DNA from: Paenalicyclobacillus mengziensis
Lineage (GTDB): Bacteria > Bacillota > Bacilli > Alicyclobacillales > Alicyclobacillaceae
DNA length: 64,000 nt
Assembly: GCF_017298635.1 (NCBI RefSeq)
Contig: NZ_CP071182.1
Location: 4,316,001-4,380,000 of the forward strand
Direction of reading: 5' to 3'
Shown: in pieces, positions 43,579-53,701 of the stretch
Layout of the letters: each line of letters opens with the position of its first letter
Numbering within the stretch: the first letter of the stretch is position 1
Translations under genes and position numbers: made by a program
The notes under the pieces: model-generated
Seen by the model: only the letters and a program-made list of their open reading frames with translations
Database searches by the model: none
What the model was told of the DNA's origin: nothing

Positions 43579-44361
43579 TTACCGCTCAAACTGCCGTGTG
43601 ATTTCTTCTTCCACAAATGGATTGAGGATCCGCAGATGCGTACCTTTCATACCGAGTGAGCGACTCTCAATGGTACCAGCACTCTCCAATTTGCGGATGC
43701 TGTTGACAATGACGGAACGTGTTACACCGTGATCGTCAGCAATCTGACTGCTGACAACGATGCCGTCCGCAGATTCGCCGACTGCATCCATCAGGTACTT
43801 GGCAGCCTGCAGCTCGGAAAAGCTAAGAGATTCAACAGCAAGGTGCGCAAGTGCGCGCAGACGCGCCTCTTCTTCCTTGCGTTGCTGCCTTGCATGAACG
43901 ACTTCGAGTGCAACGATGGTCGCGCTGTATTCAGCCAGGATTAAATCTTCGTCGTCAAATGGCTGGGATGAGCGAGCAAACACCAGCGTACCTTGCCGCT
44001 CCCGTGAACCAATGACAGGCGTTATACTAATGTACTTGGAGCGAAATGATTCGTTCTCCTCCGGCGAAAAAACGTAAAACGGTGACTTGTCTTCGAGATT
44101 CGAAACAGTCTGTTCAATGCGAAGAAGATTCTTGTTGAAATCACCAGGGAACCGTTGTTCCTTGGTCATGATATTCAACCATTCTTCAGTGAGCGCATGT
44201 TCGTGCACTGCATACCCTAAAATCTTGCCTTTGCGTCCGACGATGTAGACATTGCAGGACATGACTTTGCTTAAAAACTCAGCCACATCATGAAAATCAA
44301 CCTGATCGTTTGACGTGCGTAGAATCTGTCCTAATTCTTGAACCTTGTCGAGAAGTTTCAC
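43579..44361 (-). CDS. codY: Global transcriptional regulator CodY
   Basis: A 260-residue repressor that senses branched-chain amino acids and GTP in Bacillota. The N-terminal GAF domain (about 1-155) contains the effector loops near FPGDFNKNL and SPFYVFSPEE. A linker helix (VVHARQQRKEEEARLRA) precedes the winged helix with GVTRSVIVNSIRKLESAG. Its regulon commonly includes branched-chain amino acid genes, several of which lie nearby. Unlike the B. subtilis arrangement, it is not beside the clpY/clpQ genes. Confidence 0.97.
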   Translation of the reverse strand: MKLLDKVQELGQILRTSNDQVDFHDVAEFLSKVMSCNVYIVGRKGKILGYAVHEHALTEEWLNIMTKEQRFPGDFNKNLLRIEQTVSNLEDKSPFYVFSPEENESFRSKYISITPVIGSRERQGTLVFARSSQPFDDEDLILAEYSATIVALEVVHARQQRKEEEARLRALAHLAVESLSFSELQAAKYLMDAVGESADGIVVSSQIADDHGVTRSVIVNSIRKLESAGTIESRSLGMKGTHLRILNPFVEEEITRQFER

Positions 44362-44544
44362 GTTATCATTCTCCTAACACAGACGATTTGACCGTTCTGG
44401 AATTTTTAGGCTTTCCCGCAACTCCAACAGTAACTCTACCACATAACATTCTGATTACTACATCTCAATTTTAAACATTTCTTAACAGCTTCACACATGG
44501 TTTTGGCGAAAATCGACAAAAAGTTTCGTCAATCGACATCATTT

Positions 44545-45201
44545 TCATGATTGACAGGCTTGTGCGACAGGCTTGTGCAGTCGAGTCAGGTGGATGAGAC
44601 CTTCAAGGGCTTCCGATCGGTCAACCTGTTCGATGCCTGTATCCTGCACCGCCTTATCCATCACTTCCGAATTAACCCTTCGATATCGAGCCGCTGCGGT
44701 CGCGAAGGACAAGAGACTGTCGCGTTCAAAGTCATACAGTTTCGTCTGTGCGCAGTAGGTTTGGGCCGACCAAGGATTGAAAATTTGCGATGGCTCCACC
44801 AGGACAACTTGTCCACCCGGTCTGCACACGCGAACGAGCTCGCGCATCAAAGGTGTAGGGTCTTCATACATGAACAGTAAATTGAGACAGGTCACAATGT
44901 CAAAGCGATCATTTTGGAATGGCAAGTTCTGAATACGGCCTTGAACCACTGCAGCGTTGCTGACCCCGTACTCAGAGAGGTTGCGGTTCGCACGCTCAAC
45001 CATGTCCTGTGACGCGTCGACGCCTGTGACAAACCCCGCTCTTTGAGCGAGCAGCGTAACAAAATGCCCAGCTCCGCAGCCCACGTCAAGGACCTCATGG
45101 CTCGGGTGAACGCCCATCCAGTATACTAGTGTGCGCTCAACACTCATTTGCCAATCAGTCTGACCCACCATGTCAAAGAAATCAACCGCATTGTTAACCA
45201 C
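44545..45201 (-). CDS. Class I SAM-dependent methyltransferase
   Basis: A 218-residue enzyme with the SAM-binding VLDVGCGAGHFVTLLA motif, the acidic VTGVDASQDMVERA and the ribose-site FDIVTCLNLLF. The substrate is unknown. The 3' end has a 13-bp duplication (GACAGGCTTGTGC twice) giving a short tail. GTG 45201 follows AAGGGGG at 8 nt; GTG 45225 and farther starts are possible. It is divergent from the antiporter gene. Confidence 0.85.
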   Translation of the reverse strand: MVNNAVDFFDMVGQTDWQMSVERTLVYWMGVHPSHEVLDVGCGAGHFVTLLAQRAGFVTGVDASQDMVERANRNLSEYGVSNAAVVQGRIQNLPFQNDRFDIVTCLNLLFMYEDPTPLMRELVRVCRPGGQVVLVEPSQIFNPWSAQTYCAQTKLYDFERDSLLSFATAAARYRRVNSEVMDKAVQDTGIEQVDRSEALEGLIHLTRLHKPVAQACQS

Positions 45202-45327
45202 GCCCTGCGCCCCCTTTACTATCACCTCGCTTCTACCTGTCCACATGGTTACATACATATACCTTGTAGAAGCTGTGCACCGGATTCGTGCGACAACATC
45301 TCTGGAATTCTCCTCAGGAGGGGTGAC

Positions 45328-46506
45328 ATGAACAACACCATCGACATTTTCTTGCTCATTCTTGCCGCATCGTTTGTGTTCACCACTTTGCTGAGTAAAA
45401 TACCTTTGTTGCGCGTTCCATCCGCTGTCGGTTACCTGCTGTTTGGCGTGCTATTGCACGTTGGTGTCATACAGATGGGCGACGAAGAAATGCGTTGGCT
45501 CACGCAGCTTGGTGACTTTGGACTCTTGTTCCTGATGTTCTTGTCGGGGCTCGAAGTCGACGTTACCCTGCTACGTCCTCAAGCGTGGCGCGACACGTCG
45601 TTTAACCCGCTCACCCTAGCCACAATGGCCTTTCTCACAACACTTTTGTTTTCCTACGTCATCTCACTGTGCGTAACCGGTTTAATTCCAGGACACGTAA
45701 ACCCCTGGATGCTGACACTGCTCTTGTCAACGACATCTCTCGGAATCATATTGCCCATACTGGAAGAGACGGACATCCTCCATACCGAATTTGGACAAGT
45801 CCTGCTCATCTATGCCCTCATCGCTGACCTTTGCACGATGCTGCTTATCTCGCTGTTCATCAGTGCTAGTACATCCGGGCGGCTGTCCGACTTTATGCTC
45901 GCGCTCATTCTTATCCCAATCGTTGTGCTTGCGTACCCAGCTATCTTACTGGTGAAAAGATTCCGCTACGCTAGAAGCCTCGCTGGAGACGTGCAAAACC
46001 GCATGCGCGCGATGATAGCCCTGATGGCTGCCTTCTGCGCCATTGCGGATTTTAGCGGTTCGGAACCGATACTCGGAAGTTTTCTCGTTGGGATTCTTGT
46101 CTCAGCCATTCCGTTCGCCTTCAAAAAGCGTCTGCGCGATTATACGCATGGCATTGGCTACGGCTTTTTGATTCCAATTTTTTTCATTTCTGTCGGGCTA
46201 AACTTTGACTTGTCGATACTCAAAGAGGCGCAATCGATGTTGTGGGTACCACTGCTTCTCTTCGTGGCCTTTCTCGTCAAAGTTGGCCCGGCATGGCTGT
46301 TTCGCAAGCATTTCGGCCGCAGAGGGGCGCTCGCAGGCGGGTTTCTGATGTCGGCCCGGCTCGGATTGATTGTTGCAGCGGCCGATATTGGCGTCCGCAT
46401 TGGTGCCTTGCCACAGTTTCTCTCTGAAGCCATCGTCATCGTAGCCGTGATTACGTGCCTAGCTGCTCCCATCATCTTTGTCTATCTGTATAAAATACCA
46501 ACATAG
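45328..46506 (+). CDS. Cation:proton antiporter (CPA2/Kef type)
   Basis: A 392-residue membrane protein with about twelve helices. Family features include FLSGLEVDVTLLRP and SEPILGSFLVGILVSAIPF, where Kef-type proteins have their ion-binding acidic region, and GGFLMSARLGLIVAAADIG. It probably exchanges potassium or sodium for protons. No regulatory TrkA domain is fused. ATG 45328 follows AGGAGGGG. Confidence 0.9.
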   Translation: MNNTIDIFLLILAASFVFTTLLSKIPLLRVPSAVGYLLFGVLLHVGVIQMGDEEMRWLTQLGDFGLLFLMFLSGLEVDVTLLRPQAWRDTSFNPLTLATMAFLTTLLFSYVISLCVTGLIPGHVNPWMLTLLLSTTSLGIILPILEETDILHTEFGQVLLIYALIADLCTMLLISLFISASTSGRLSDFMLALILIPIVVLAYPAILLVKRFRYARSLAGDVQNRMRAMIALMAAFCAIADFSGSEPILGSFLVGILVSAIPFAFKKRLRDYTHGIGYGFLIPIFFISVGLNFDLSILKEAQSMLWVPLLLFVAFLVKVGPAWLFRKHFGRRGALAGGFLMSARLGLIVAAADIGVRIGALPQFLSEAIVIVAVITCLAAPIIFVYLYKIPT

Positions 46507-46526
46507 CTTGAGACAATGAAGCTCAG

Positions 46527-46817
46527 TTACACATCCATCCGGTCAAGGACCGTGTTGTACCCGTCGGCTCCATAGTGTAAACAACGTTTCACCCGACTGA
46601 TGGTCGCCGTACTTGCTCCAGTTTCTGCCTCAATTTGATGATAAGTGTATCCCTTTCGCAACATTCGTGCAACTTCAAGACGCTGCGCCAGGGATTTGAT
46701 TTCACCAATTGTGCACAAATCGTCAAAAAATCTGTAGGCTTCATCGATGGTCTCGAGTGTAAGTATCGCCTCGAACAACCGTTCCAGTGACTCGTCACGT
46801 AGTTTGTCGAGCGGCAT
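46527..46817 (-). CDS. YerC/YecD family TrpR-related DNA-binding protein
   Basis: A 96-residue protein with a TrpR-like helix-turn-helix: LCTIGEIKSLAQRLEVARML then YHQIEAETGASTATISRVKRCL. It matches B. subtilis YerC in length and motif. ATG 46817 begins the conserved part; the frame extends upstream without a better start. The regulatory target is unknown. Confidence 0.9.
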   Translation of the reverse strand: MPLDKLRDESLERLFEAILTLETIDEAYRFFDDLCTIGEIKSLAQRLEVARMLRKGYTYHQIEAETGASTATISRVKRCLHYGADGYNTVLDRMDV

Positions 46818-46944
46818 AAACTCACCGGTCCTTATCCGTGAAATGACCAACGTCTTCCACACCATCTATCACGCACAGCACCCAATGATACCACTGTGCA
46901 TGCGTGGGCGCTATGGCAGATTTTTAATTCTGCCCACTCCTCCA

Positions 46945-48357
46945 CTACTTCAGTTCAAGCATCAGCCGTTCAGGGTCTTCGATGAGCCGCTTCATATGGT
47001 TCAAGAACCGCACTGCTGTTGCCCCGTCAATAACCCTGTGGTCAAACGAAAGCGAAAGGGTCAACACGTCGCGAATCACAACCTGTTCATCGATGGCCAC
47101 AGGCTTGCGTTGAATCTGGTGTACGGCCAAAATCGCAACTTCAGGGAAATTGATAATGGGCGTTGCAAACAAACTACCAAGGGGGCCCATGTTCGTGAGT
47201 GTGAATGTACTTCCCTTCAGGTCTTCAGCAGTCAGCGTCCTTGTGCGTGCACCGCTTGACAACCTATAAATCTCTTCACCGATTTCCTGCACTGTGAGTC
47301 TGTCTGCATGGCGCAGTACAGGGACAAACAACCCGTCCTTCGTGTCTACCGCAATCCCGATGTGATAATCAGGCAGCAGTTCAATCTCTTGGGCCTCTTC
47401 ATTCAGGCGCGCGTTGAAATAAGGGAAGGCCTTGAGTGCAGATACCGTCGCCTTCACCAGGAACGGCATGTAGCTCACACGTTGCCCTTCCTCCTCGAGA
47501 GCCTGATTCCAACGTTTACGCAGACGAACGAGCTCAGTCGCATCGCATTCGTCAAAGGCGGTTACGTGCGGTACGGTGAACGCAGCGCGTTTTACCTGTT
47601 CTGCAGTCGCTCGCCTGACCCCCCGAAATGGTATCCGTGTGGGCGTGCGGGTTGGCTCGTCGTATTGCCGTGTCTTTGGAAACAGGGGCTTCTTTACAGA
47701 GTCACTGTCCTTGTCGAAGGGCTGTTCCACCCGCTGTTGCCGCTGACGCTCGCGCTCCGCTTGCCGCACCGCGGTCCACAAGAGCGATCCAGTCCCATCT
47801 TCCTGATTCAAAGTGCGCCGACGAATGATCTTCCCATCTTCTCTCTGAATCTTCGTCTGCGAAGCCTCATCAATATCTGTCTTCAAAATTCGGCCATCCG
47901 GTCCGGTTCCTACAACTGTACTCAGGTTCACACCTTTTTCTCTGGCGTAATGCCGCACCCCCGGCGTTGCTTTGGGTCGAAGTGCAGTTTTGCCGGAAAG
48001 TTCGTCGGAATCGTCTTGCTGATGCTGATCAACATCCTGTGCAGTCTCCTCTGTCTCCTGCTCATCACCCACAATAGAATCTGACTTCATGTCAGAGACG
48101 TGCATAAACGAAGGACGAACACTCTCAATCGTTACCAGCACTTCACCCACTTTGGCAATTGTTCCAGGAGTAGCCCGAATCTCACCCACAAACCCCGATG
48201 CAGGAGCAGGCAGCTCCACTAACGCCTTATCGGTCTGCACTTCCACAATCGGTTCCAGTTCTGAGACACGCTCCCCTTCCTGGACCAACCATCTGACAAT
48301 TTCTGCTTCATGTATGCCTTCGCCGACATCGGGCAGGCGAAACTCGACCATGGCCAA
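46945..48357 (-). CDS. 2-oxoacid dehydrogenase E2 (dihydrolipoamide acyltransferase)
   Basis: A 470-residue E2. The lipoyl domain is at 1-80, with the lipoylated lysine in TDKALVEL. An acidic linker precedes the E3-binding domain ([16 protein letters not shown] and [13 protein letters not shown]). The catalytic domain follows (about 240-470), with [14 protein letters not shown] supplying the active His-Asp pair. The acyl group cannot be read directly; leucine dehydrogenase upstream suggests branched-chain acyl groups, although pyruvate is possible. TTG 48357 lies 8 nt behind GGGAGG; ATG 48351 is next. Confidence 0.93.
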   Translation of the reverse strand: MAMVEFRLPDVGEGIHEAEIVRWLVQEGERVSELEPIVEVQTDKALVELPAPASGFVGEIRATPGTIAKVGEVLVTIESVRPSFMHVSDMKSDSIVGDEQETEETAQDVDQHQQDDSDELSGKTALRPKATPGVRHYAREKGVNLSTVVGTGPDGRILKTDIDEASQTKIQREDGKIIRRRTLNQEDGTGSLLWTAVRQAERERQRQQRVEQPFDKDSDSVKKPLFPKTRQYDEPTRTPTRIPFRGVRRATAEQVKRAAFTVPHVTAFDECDATELVRLRKRWNQALEEEGQRVSYMPFLVKATVSALKAFPYFNARLNEEAQEIELLPDYHIGIAVDTKDGLFVPVLRHADRLTVQEIGEEIYRLSSGARTRTLTAEDLKGSTFTLTNMGPLGSLFATPIINFPEVAILAVHQIQRKPVAIDEQVVIRDVLTLSLSFDHRVIDGATAVRFLNHMKRLIEDPERLMLELK

Positions 48358-48469
48358 TCAGGAACCCTCCCACTAGAAATAACTCCATCACGTCTGACAA
48401 CAAAAGCTCTATCACAAATGTCCGTGACAAAAAGATACATTGGCGGATATAGCGAGATACGTCTCGTCT

Positions 48470-49450
48470 TTAAAAATCCAAAACTTTATCAATGGCACGC
48501 TCCATCCGCGGGTACGTTGGTGCATGCAGGTCTTCGAGTTGAAACAGTGGAACTGGCACATCCAACCCACCGACTCTAGCCACCGGGGCCTCGAGCTCCA
48601 GTATACAATGTTCGTGGATGCGTGCCGACAATTCTGCCCCGACTCCAAGGTTGGTGACGGCTTCATGCACGATGACAGCGCGCCCGGTCTTCCGGACAGA
48701 TGTGAAAACCGCCTCCTCGTCCCACGGTGCAAGCGTCCGCAAGTCGATGACCTCAAGTTCAATGCCGCGGCGTGCCTCAAGCTTAGGTACGGCGTCGAGG
48801 ACGTCCCGAACCATTGCTCCCCAGGTAATCACCGTCACGTGCCTGCCCTCTTTGACGACCCGAGCCTCTCCAATCGGCACCGTGAACGCTTCCTCCGGCA
48901 CAGGTTGTCTGAACGCTCGATAGATGTGCATCGGCTCGAGAAACAGCACCGGATCGGGAGACTTCACAGCAGACAACAACAGCCCTTTGGCATCGTACGG
49001 GTTGGAAGGTGACACCACCGTAAGGCCTGGTGTGTGCGCAAAAAACGCCTCGGTGGACTCCGAGTGCAGCTCCGGGGCACGAATTCGTCCTCCATATGGA
49101 ACACGGATGACCATCGGTGCGGTGAACCGACCACGCGACCGCATTCTGAGACGTGCAACATGGGACACAATCTGCTCAAACCCTGAGTAGATGAATCCCA
49201 TAAACTGAATCTCGGGCACAGGAATGAGTCCGTTTGCAGCCAATCCAACTGATGTACCAATAATACCAGCTTCTGCAAGTGGTGTGTCGACAACCCGGTC
49301 TTCACCGAACTGTTCCAACAGCCCTTCCGTGGCCCGAAACACGCCTCCGTTCTTACCAATGTCTTCACCGAGCAAGATAACCCGACTATCTTCCGCTAAA
49401 GCTGTCCGTAATCCGTCGTTCACCGCCTGAACCAATGTCATTTCTCTCAT
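48470..49450 (-). CDS. 2-oxoacid dehydrogenase E1 component, beta subunit
   Basis: A 326-residue transketolase-like subunit. Features are LVQAVNDGLRTALAEDS at the start, GEDIGKNGGVFRATEGL, and the C-terminal transketolase_C domain with VIVHEAVTNLGVGAE. It forms the heterotetrameric thiamine-diphosphate E1 with the alpha subunit. ATG 49450 overlaps the alpha stop by 4 bp. A 112-bp gap separates it from the E2 gene. Confidence 0.95.
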   Translation of the reverse strand: MREMTLVQAVNDGLRTALAEDSRVILLGEDIGKNGGVFRATEGLLEQFGEDRVVDTPLAEAGIIGTSVGLAANGLIPVPEIQFMGFIYSGFEQIVSHVARLRMRSRGRFTAPMVIRVPYGGRIRAPELHSESTEAFFAHTPGLTVVSPSNPYDAKGLLLSAVKSPDPVLFLEPMHIYRAFRQPVPEEAFTVPIGEARVVKEGRHVTVITWGAMVRDVLDAVPKLEARRGIELEVIDLRTLAPWDEEAVFTSVRKTGRAVIVHEAVTNLGVGAELSARIHEHCILELEAPVARVGGLDVPVPLFQLEDLHAPTYPRMERAIDKVLDF

Positions 49451-50592
49451 CGCGATGCCTCCCTCGGTGATGGCGTTACAGCTGCCGCTGACAGTTCCGA
49501 GAGTAATGCATCCCGTTGACGTTGCAAATACTTTGGCAAAGATGCGTAGACATGATCGAACAGATGCAATGGATTCACTGGCCCAAGCGACTCCATCTTC
49601 GCGATGGCACCGCGAATGGTCTGGTCAATGTTTTCTCTGATTGCCGCTTCCTGTTCATCGTCCCAGAGCCCGAAACTCCGAAGTGACTGCGAGAGCAAGT
49701 GAAGTGCGTCCCGGTGACGCCACGCCTCTGCTTCTCCCTCTGGTCTGTACTTCGTCGGGTCATCCGACGTCGTATGGGGACCGTAACGGTACGTCAGGGC
49801 TTCAATGAGTGTCGGTCCACCCCCTTCTGCTGCACGCGTTACGGCATCGCGTACGGCTCGATAGATGGCAATGGCGTCCCATCCTGGCACCCGTACGCCC
49901 GAAACTCCATATGCACGAGCCTTTTCTGCAATGGTTTGGGTTGCTGTCTGGCGCTCGAACGGGACACTGATGGCGTACTGATTGTTCTCACAGAAAAACA
50001 CTACCGGGAGTTTAAATACGCCAGCGAAGTTCATTGCTTCATGGAAATCGCCTTCGGAACTCGCCCCATCCCCAAAAAATCCGAGTGCGACCTGATCTTC
50101 CTTCTTCAACTTGGCTGCAAAGGCCAAGCCAGCTGCATGTGGCAATTGCGTAGCGATGGGCACGGCGATGGGAAACACGTTCACATTTTGCGGAATTTCA
50201 CACCCCTCGGTACGGCCGTTCCAATACATGAAGATGTTTTCCATCGGAACACCATGCACCATCATGGCTCCGTAATCCCTGTACGTTGGCACGACAAAAT
50301 CCTGCGACCTAAGAGCAAGCGTGCTGGCAACCTGACAAGCCTCCTGCCCTTCAAGTGGCGGATACGTGCCGATGCGCCCTGCCCTTTGCAACCGGACCGA
50401 GCGACGGTCAAATTCGCGCAACAATGACATTTGCTGATACATTCGAATCAAAATTTCATCTGGAATGTCTCTTGGCTTTTGAATCGGCGCGTTTGTACTG
50501 TCCACGGCACGATTCTCCTCGACATCGGGGAAACCCGTTGCAATGGTGACAGCTGTGTCCAACTTGCGCGTCGATTTTTCATGCACTGTCAC
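49447..50592 (-). CDS. 2-oxoacid dehydrogenase E1 component, alpha subunit
   Basis: A 381-residue subunit that binds thiamine diphosphate through [20 protein letters not shown]. The [23 protein letters not shown] start is shared by Bacillus pyruvate and branched-chain E1 alpha chains. The phosphorylation-loop-like [16 protein letters not shown] is conserved. The roughly 40-residue N-terminal extension is not typical. GTG 50592 overlaps the leucine dehydrogenase stop. Confidence 0.93.
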   Translation of the reverse strand: MTVHEKSTRKLDTAVTIATGFPDVEENRAVDSTNAPIQKPRDIPDEILIRMYQQMSLLREFDRRSVRLQRAGRIGTYPPLEGQEACQVASTLALRSQDFVVPTYRDYGAMMVHGVPMENIFMYWNGRTEGCEIPQNVNVFPIAVPIATQLPHAAGLAFAAKLKKEDQVALGFFGDGASSEGDFHEAMNFAGVFKLPVVFFCENNQYAISVPFERQTATQTIAEKARAYGVSGVRVPGWDAIAIYRAVRDAVTRAAEGGGPTLIEALTYRYGPHTTSDDPTKYRPEGEAEAWRHRDALHLLSQSLRSFGLWDDEQEAAIRENIDQTIRGAIAKMESLGPVNPLHLFDHVYASLPKYLQRQRDALLSELSAAAVTPSPREASR

Positions 50593-51680
50593 GTCACGCT
50601 CCTTGTCGCGCTACCTCGTATGCGCTTGATGTCTGCAATCCGATTCAGCCGCTCTTCAACCAGTTGATTTGCTGCAATGCTGGTTGGAATATTACGCGCT
50701 TCAGCCAACTCGTAGACCTGCAGCAAAATGTCATAAATGGCATTGGTCTTCGACAGGACCCGCTCGGGATTTGCGCCGTGTAGCTCGTCAGCCACCTGAA
50801 TGAGTCCGCCTGCATTGACGAGATAATCTGGTGCGTACAGAATGCCACGGTCTTTCAGCATCGTCCCGTGTTTTTCCTCATCGAGAAGTTGGTTATTCGC
50901 CGATCCGACGATTGCCTTGCAGCGCAACTCGGGAATCGTACGGTCATTCAACACCGCTCCAAGTGCACAGGGTATCAACATGTCACACGCGAGGCTAAAA
51001 ATCGAATCCGGACTGACGACTGCTGCATCTGGGACAACGTCGAAAAAACGGTCAATATTGGCTTGAACCACGTCTGTCACCATTAAAATAGCCCCTTCGT
51101 CGGCGAGCGACTTGGCAACTTTTGCACCGACCTTCCCCAGACCCTGCACTGCGAAGATTTTTCCCTTCAGGCTAGTGCTGCCCCACAGTTTCATGGCCGT
51201 CGCGCGAATTCCCTCGAGAACCCCAAAAGCAGTCGGGATTGACGAGTCTCCGCTGCCACCGTATTCTAGCGGCACGCCAACAATGTAAGGGGTTTCACGC
51301 TTGGCCTGAACAAAGTCAGTTGGGTACGTACCAACATCTGTCCCTGTATAAAATCGTCCGCCGAGTCCGTCCACAAATCGCCCGAGAGCCCGGAACATTT
51401 CTCCGGTTTTATCAGAAGCGGGATCGCCCCAGATGACACACTTGCCACCGCCGTTGTCCACGTCAGCAATCGCGCACTTGTACGTCATCCCGCGAGACAG
51501 ACGCAGCACGTCGAAGAGCATCTCCTCTTCATTGTCATACGGTCGCATCCGACATCCTCCAAGTGCTGGTCCGGCAGTCGTGTCGTGGATAGCAATAATG
51601 GATTTCAGACCGGTCGCCTTGTGCTGACAAAAGATGACCTGTTCATGCCCGTATTTCTCCATCTGTTCGAAAATTCCCAA
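50589..51680 (-). CDS. bcd: Leucine dehydrogenase (Glu/Leu/Phe/Val dehydrogenase family)
   Basis: A 363-residue NAD-dependent enzyme that deaminates leucine, valine and isoleucine to the keto acids. The catalytic lysines lie in [16 protein letters not shown]. The Rossmann motif is [17 protein letters not shown], and PALGGCRM matches the substrate pocket. TTG 51680 follows AGGAGGAG. Position directly before E1/E2 suggests a leucine-to-acyl-CoA route, as in the Bacillus bkd cluster. Confidence 0.93.
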   Translation of the reverse strand: MGIFEQMEKYGHEQVIFCQHKATGLKSIIAIHDTTAGPALGGCRMRPYDNEEEMLFDVLRLSRGMTYKCAIADVDNGGGKCVIWGDPASDKTGEMFRALGRFVDGLGGRFYTGTDVGTYPTDFVQAKRETPYIVGVPLEYGGSGDSSIPTAFGVLEGIRATAMKLWGSTSLKGKIFAVQGLGKVGAKVAKSLADEGAILMVTDVVQANIDRFFDVVPDAAVVSPDSIFSLACDMLIPCALGAVLNDRTIPELRCKAIVGSANNQLLDEEKHGTMLKDRGILYAPDYLVNAGGLIQVADELHGANPERVLSKTNAIYDILLQVYELAEARNIPTSIAANQLVEERLNRIADIKRIRGSATRSVT

Positions 51681-51715
51681 CAGAAACTCCTCCTGTCAAA
51701 CTAGGTTGTGATACA

Positions 51716-51780
51716 AATGGACTGCATGACTCTGATGCCGGATGACCCTGATTCTGGACGACCCTGATTCTCTACAAGGC
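51716..51780. repeat. 16-bp duplications before leucine dehydrogenase
   Basis: GACCCTGATTCT and related GATGCCGGAT segments recur three times in this short gap between the dehydrogenase genes. Confidence 0.65.
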
Positions 51781-51792
51781 AGACGACTTGAA

Positions 51793-53640
51793 TCAGTGCC
51801 TGGTACGGCTTCTTTCTAACAGCAAGCCATTCACCAGGCCCTGTGAAACCTTGTACCTGGAGTCTCCAGTCTCCGACCAAAGTGCTGAGAGCGTGTACCA
51901 AATGGTTGCTGCCCCGAAAGCAGCCAACCAGTTGATGGGCCCGGATGGATAATTCGTGCCGAGTCTCATCCCAAGGTCGATATCTGCTGCCGATGCTGTG
52001 CCCTCGTACATCACTTCTTCTGCCTCATTTAAAACCATCGATAGAATTCGCATCGTAACGCCGCCTATCCCGTCTCTGACAAGAACTGGCTCGAATCCAA
52101 GCCTAGACCACAGGCCTTGTACGTTTCTGTCCACTTCATCGGATTCAAAGACCTGGTCATGCTGTGACTGCGCTTGTACGGGTCGACTCCATTCCACTAC
52201 GGCACCGAGTCCATATTCACTGCGAGTACTCTCGATGGATTGCTGAAAACTGTTTTGATGCTCTGCGGTTGATGGAGACATGGCCCAATCGCGGACAAGA
52301 GCAAGCGCACTGTTTCCTTGCGACAGCATGACAGAGAAACCGCGCAATCGTTCCGGTCTTTTCAACCAACTCGCCTGTGTACTCGCAGATGGTCCATGGA
52401 GCGAGGTCAGTATCACGACGTCATCAGGAATAGAATTCTCAATCGTTTGCAGGAGTTGTCGATGAAACATGGAGTCACCTGCAACGCTCACAATCACCGT
52501 AGATGACCTGTGGTTTGCTAGATGGGCTCGTAGCATTTCCAACCGTGCGGATACCATCTCCGGATAAGCAGGATTGACGGGACCATCAAACAGCAAGCTC
52601 TCGTCAGCCGTTTCAAAGCGGTTCTGAATCACAACCGACAAAGCCTTCGCGATTGCTGTGTCACCAATGACAACCGGAGTCAGTCGTCGTGAGTGGCCGC
52701 CGATGTCAAGGTCTGAAGTCTTCTCAGTCGCTTTCGCGGACTCTGGCGACACGCCCTTTGTTTCCTGGTCTGACTTCTCATCGTATCGATAAAACCCTTT
52801 TCCTGTCTTCCTTCCGAGGTGTCCCGCCAGCACTTTTTGTTCCTGAAGGCGATGCGGTCGAAATCTTGATTCCTGGTGATAAGCGTCGTAGACCGATTTC
52901 GTGACGTCAAAATTCACGTCAATGCCAATCAGGTCCATGAGGGCAAACGGTCCCATACGAAAACCGGCAGCCTGCTCAAGCAATTTGTCGACCGTACTGT
53001 AATCGGCTCCCCCCGCGCCAACAACTTTGAGCGCTTCACCGTAGTAGTTTCGGGCCACCCGGTTCACGACAAAACCAGGTGTGTCGTGACAGACAATCGT
53101 CTGTTTCTTAAAGGAACGTGCGAATGCCTCGACCTGCTCAACCACCGTTTGGCTGGTGTCTTCACCAACAACAATTTCAATGAGCCGCATTACAGGAGCC
53201 GGGTTAAAGAAATGGAGACCAACGACGCGGTGACGATGCGCAAGTTGAGACGCGAGAACCGTAATGGACAATGAGGATGTGTTGGTTGCTAGAATCGAGT
53301 TCTCACGACAGACCTGTTCTAACTGCTGAAGCACACTTCGCTTTAATGACAGATTCTCAGGGACCGCTTCAACGACCATTGCAGCATCAGCCAAGGCAGA
53401 CAATTCAGTTGAAAACTGCAGTCTTGCCAGTGCTTCTTCCATTTCTCCGGAAGTCAACCGTGCCTTCTCTACAGACCGTTTCAAGCTTTGGCTGATATAG
53501 CTCTTGGCTCGTTCGAGGACCTCATTCTGAACATCACAAACGGTTACCCGATAACCTGCCGTCAGGGCGACAAGGGCAATTCCCGCGCCCATCGTCCCAG
53601 CTCCAACCACACCAACCAGGATATGGCTCTGCTTATTCAT
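51793..53640 (-). CDS. 3-hydroxyacyl-CoA dehydrogenase, duplicated-domain (PaaH-like) type
   Basis: A 615-residue protein. The N-terminal Rossmann domain (1-187) has GVVGAGTMGAGIA, with catalytic residues near VGLHFFNPAPVMRL. The first C-terminal domain (about 190-290) contains DTPGFVVNRVARNYYGEAL. A region of some 190 residues follows that resembles a decayed second Rossmann fold (VVIGDTAIAKALSVV, no GxGxxG). A second C-terminal domain comes last, with DGIGGVTMRILSMVLNEAEE. PaaH-type enzymes have this order but are near 500 residues. It oxidises 3-hydroxyacyl-CoA with NAD. Confidence 0.88.
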   Translation of the reverse strand: MNKQSHILVGVVGAGTMGAGIALVALTAGYRVTVCDVQNEVLERAKSYISQSLKRSVEKARLTSGEMEEALARLQFSTELSALADAAMVVEAVPENLSLKRSVLQQLEQVCRENSILATNTSSLSITVLASQLAHRHRVVGLHFFNPAPVMRLIEIVVGEDTSQTVVEQVEAFARSFKKQTIVCHDTPGFVVNRVARNYYGEALKVVGAGGADYSTVDKLLEQAAGFRMGPFALMDLIGIDVNFDVTKSVYDAYHQESRFRPHRLQEQKVLAGHLGRKTGKGFYRYDEKSDQETKGVSPESAKATEKTSDLDIGGHSRRLTPVVIGDTAIAKALSVVIQNRFETADESLLFDGPVNPAYPEMVSARLEMLRAHLANHRSSTVIVSVAGDSMFHRQLLQTIENSIPDDVVILTSLHGPSASTQASWLKRPERLRGFSVMLSQGNSALALVRDWAMSPSTAEHQNSFQQSIESTRSEYGLGAVVEWSRPVQAQSQHDQVFESDEVDRNVQGLWSRLGFEPVLVRDGIGGVTMRILSMVLNEAEEVMYEGTASAADIDLGMRLGTNYPSGPINWLAAFGAATIWYTLSALWSETGDSRYKVSQGLVNGLLLERSRTRH

Positions 53641-53701
53641 GGCTTTCCTCCGTTTGTTCGCCTTTACAAAAGTTGCTGAGCGTCACGAAGTCGGCTAAAT
53701 C

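Noticed and set aside
47308..48084. 258-codon plus-strand frame opposite the E2 gene
   Set aside because: Antisense shadow of a clearly recognised E2 protein; no start signal.
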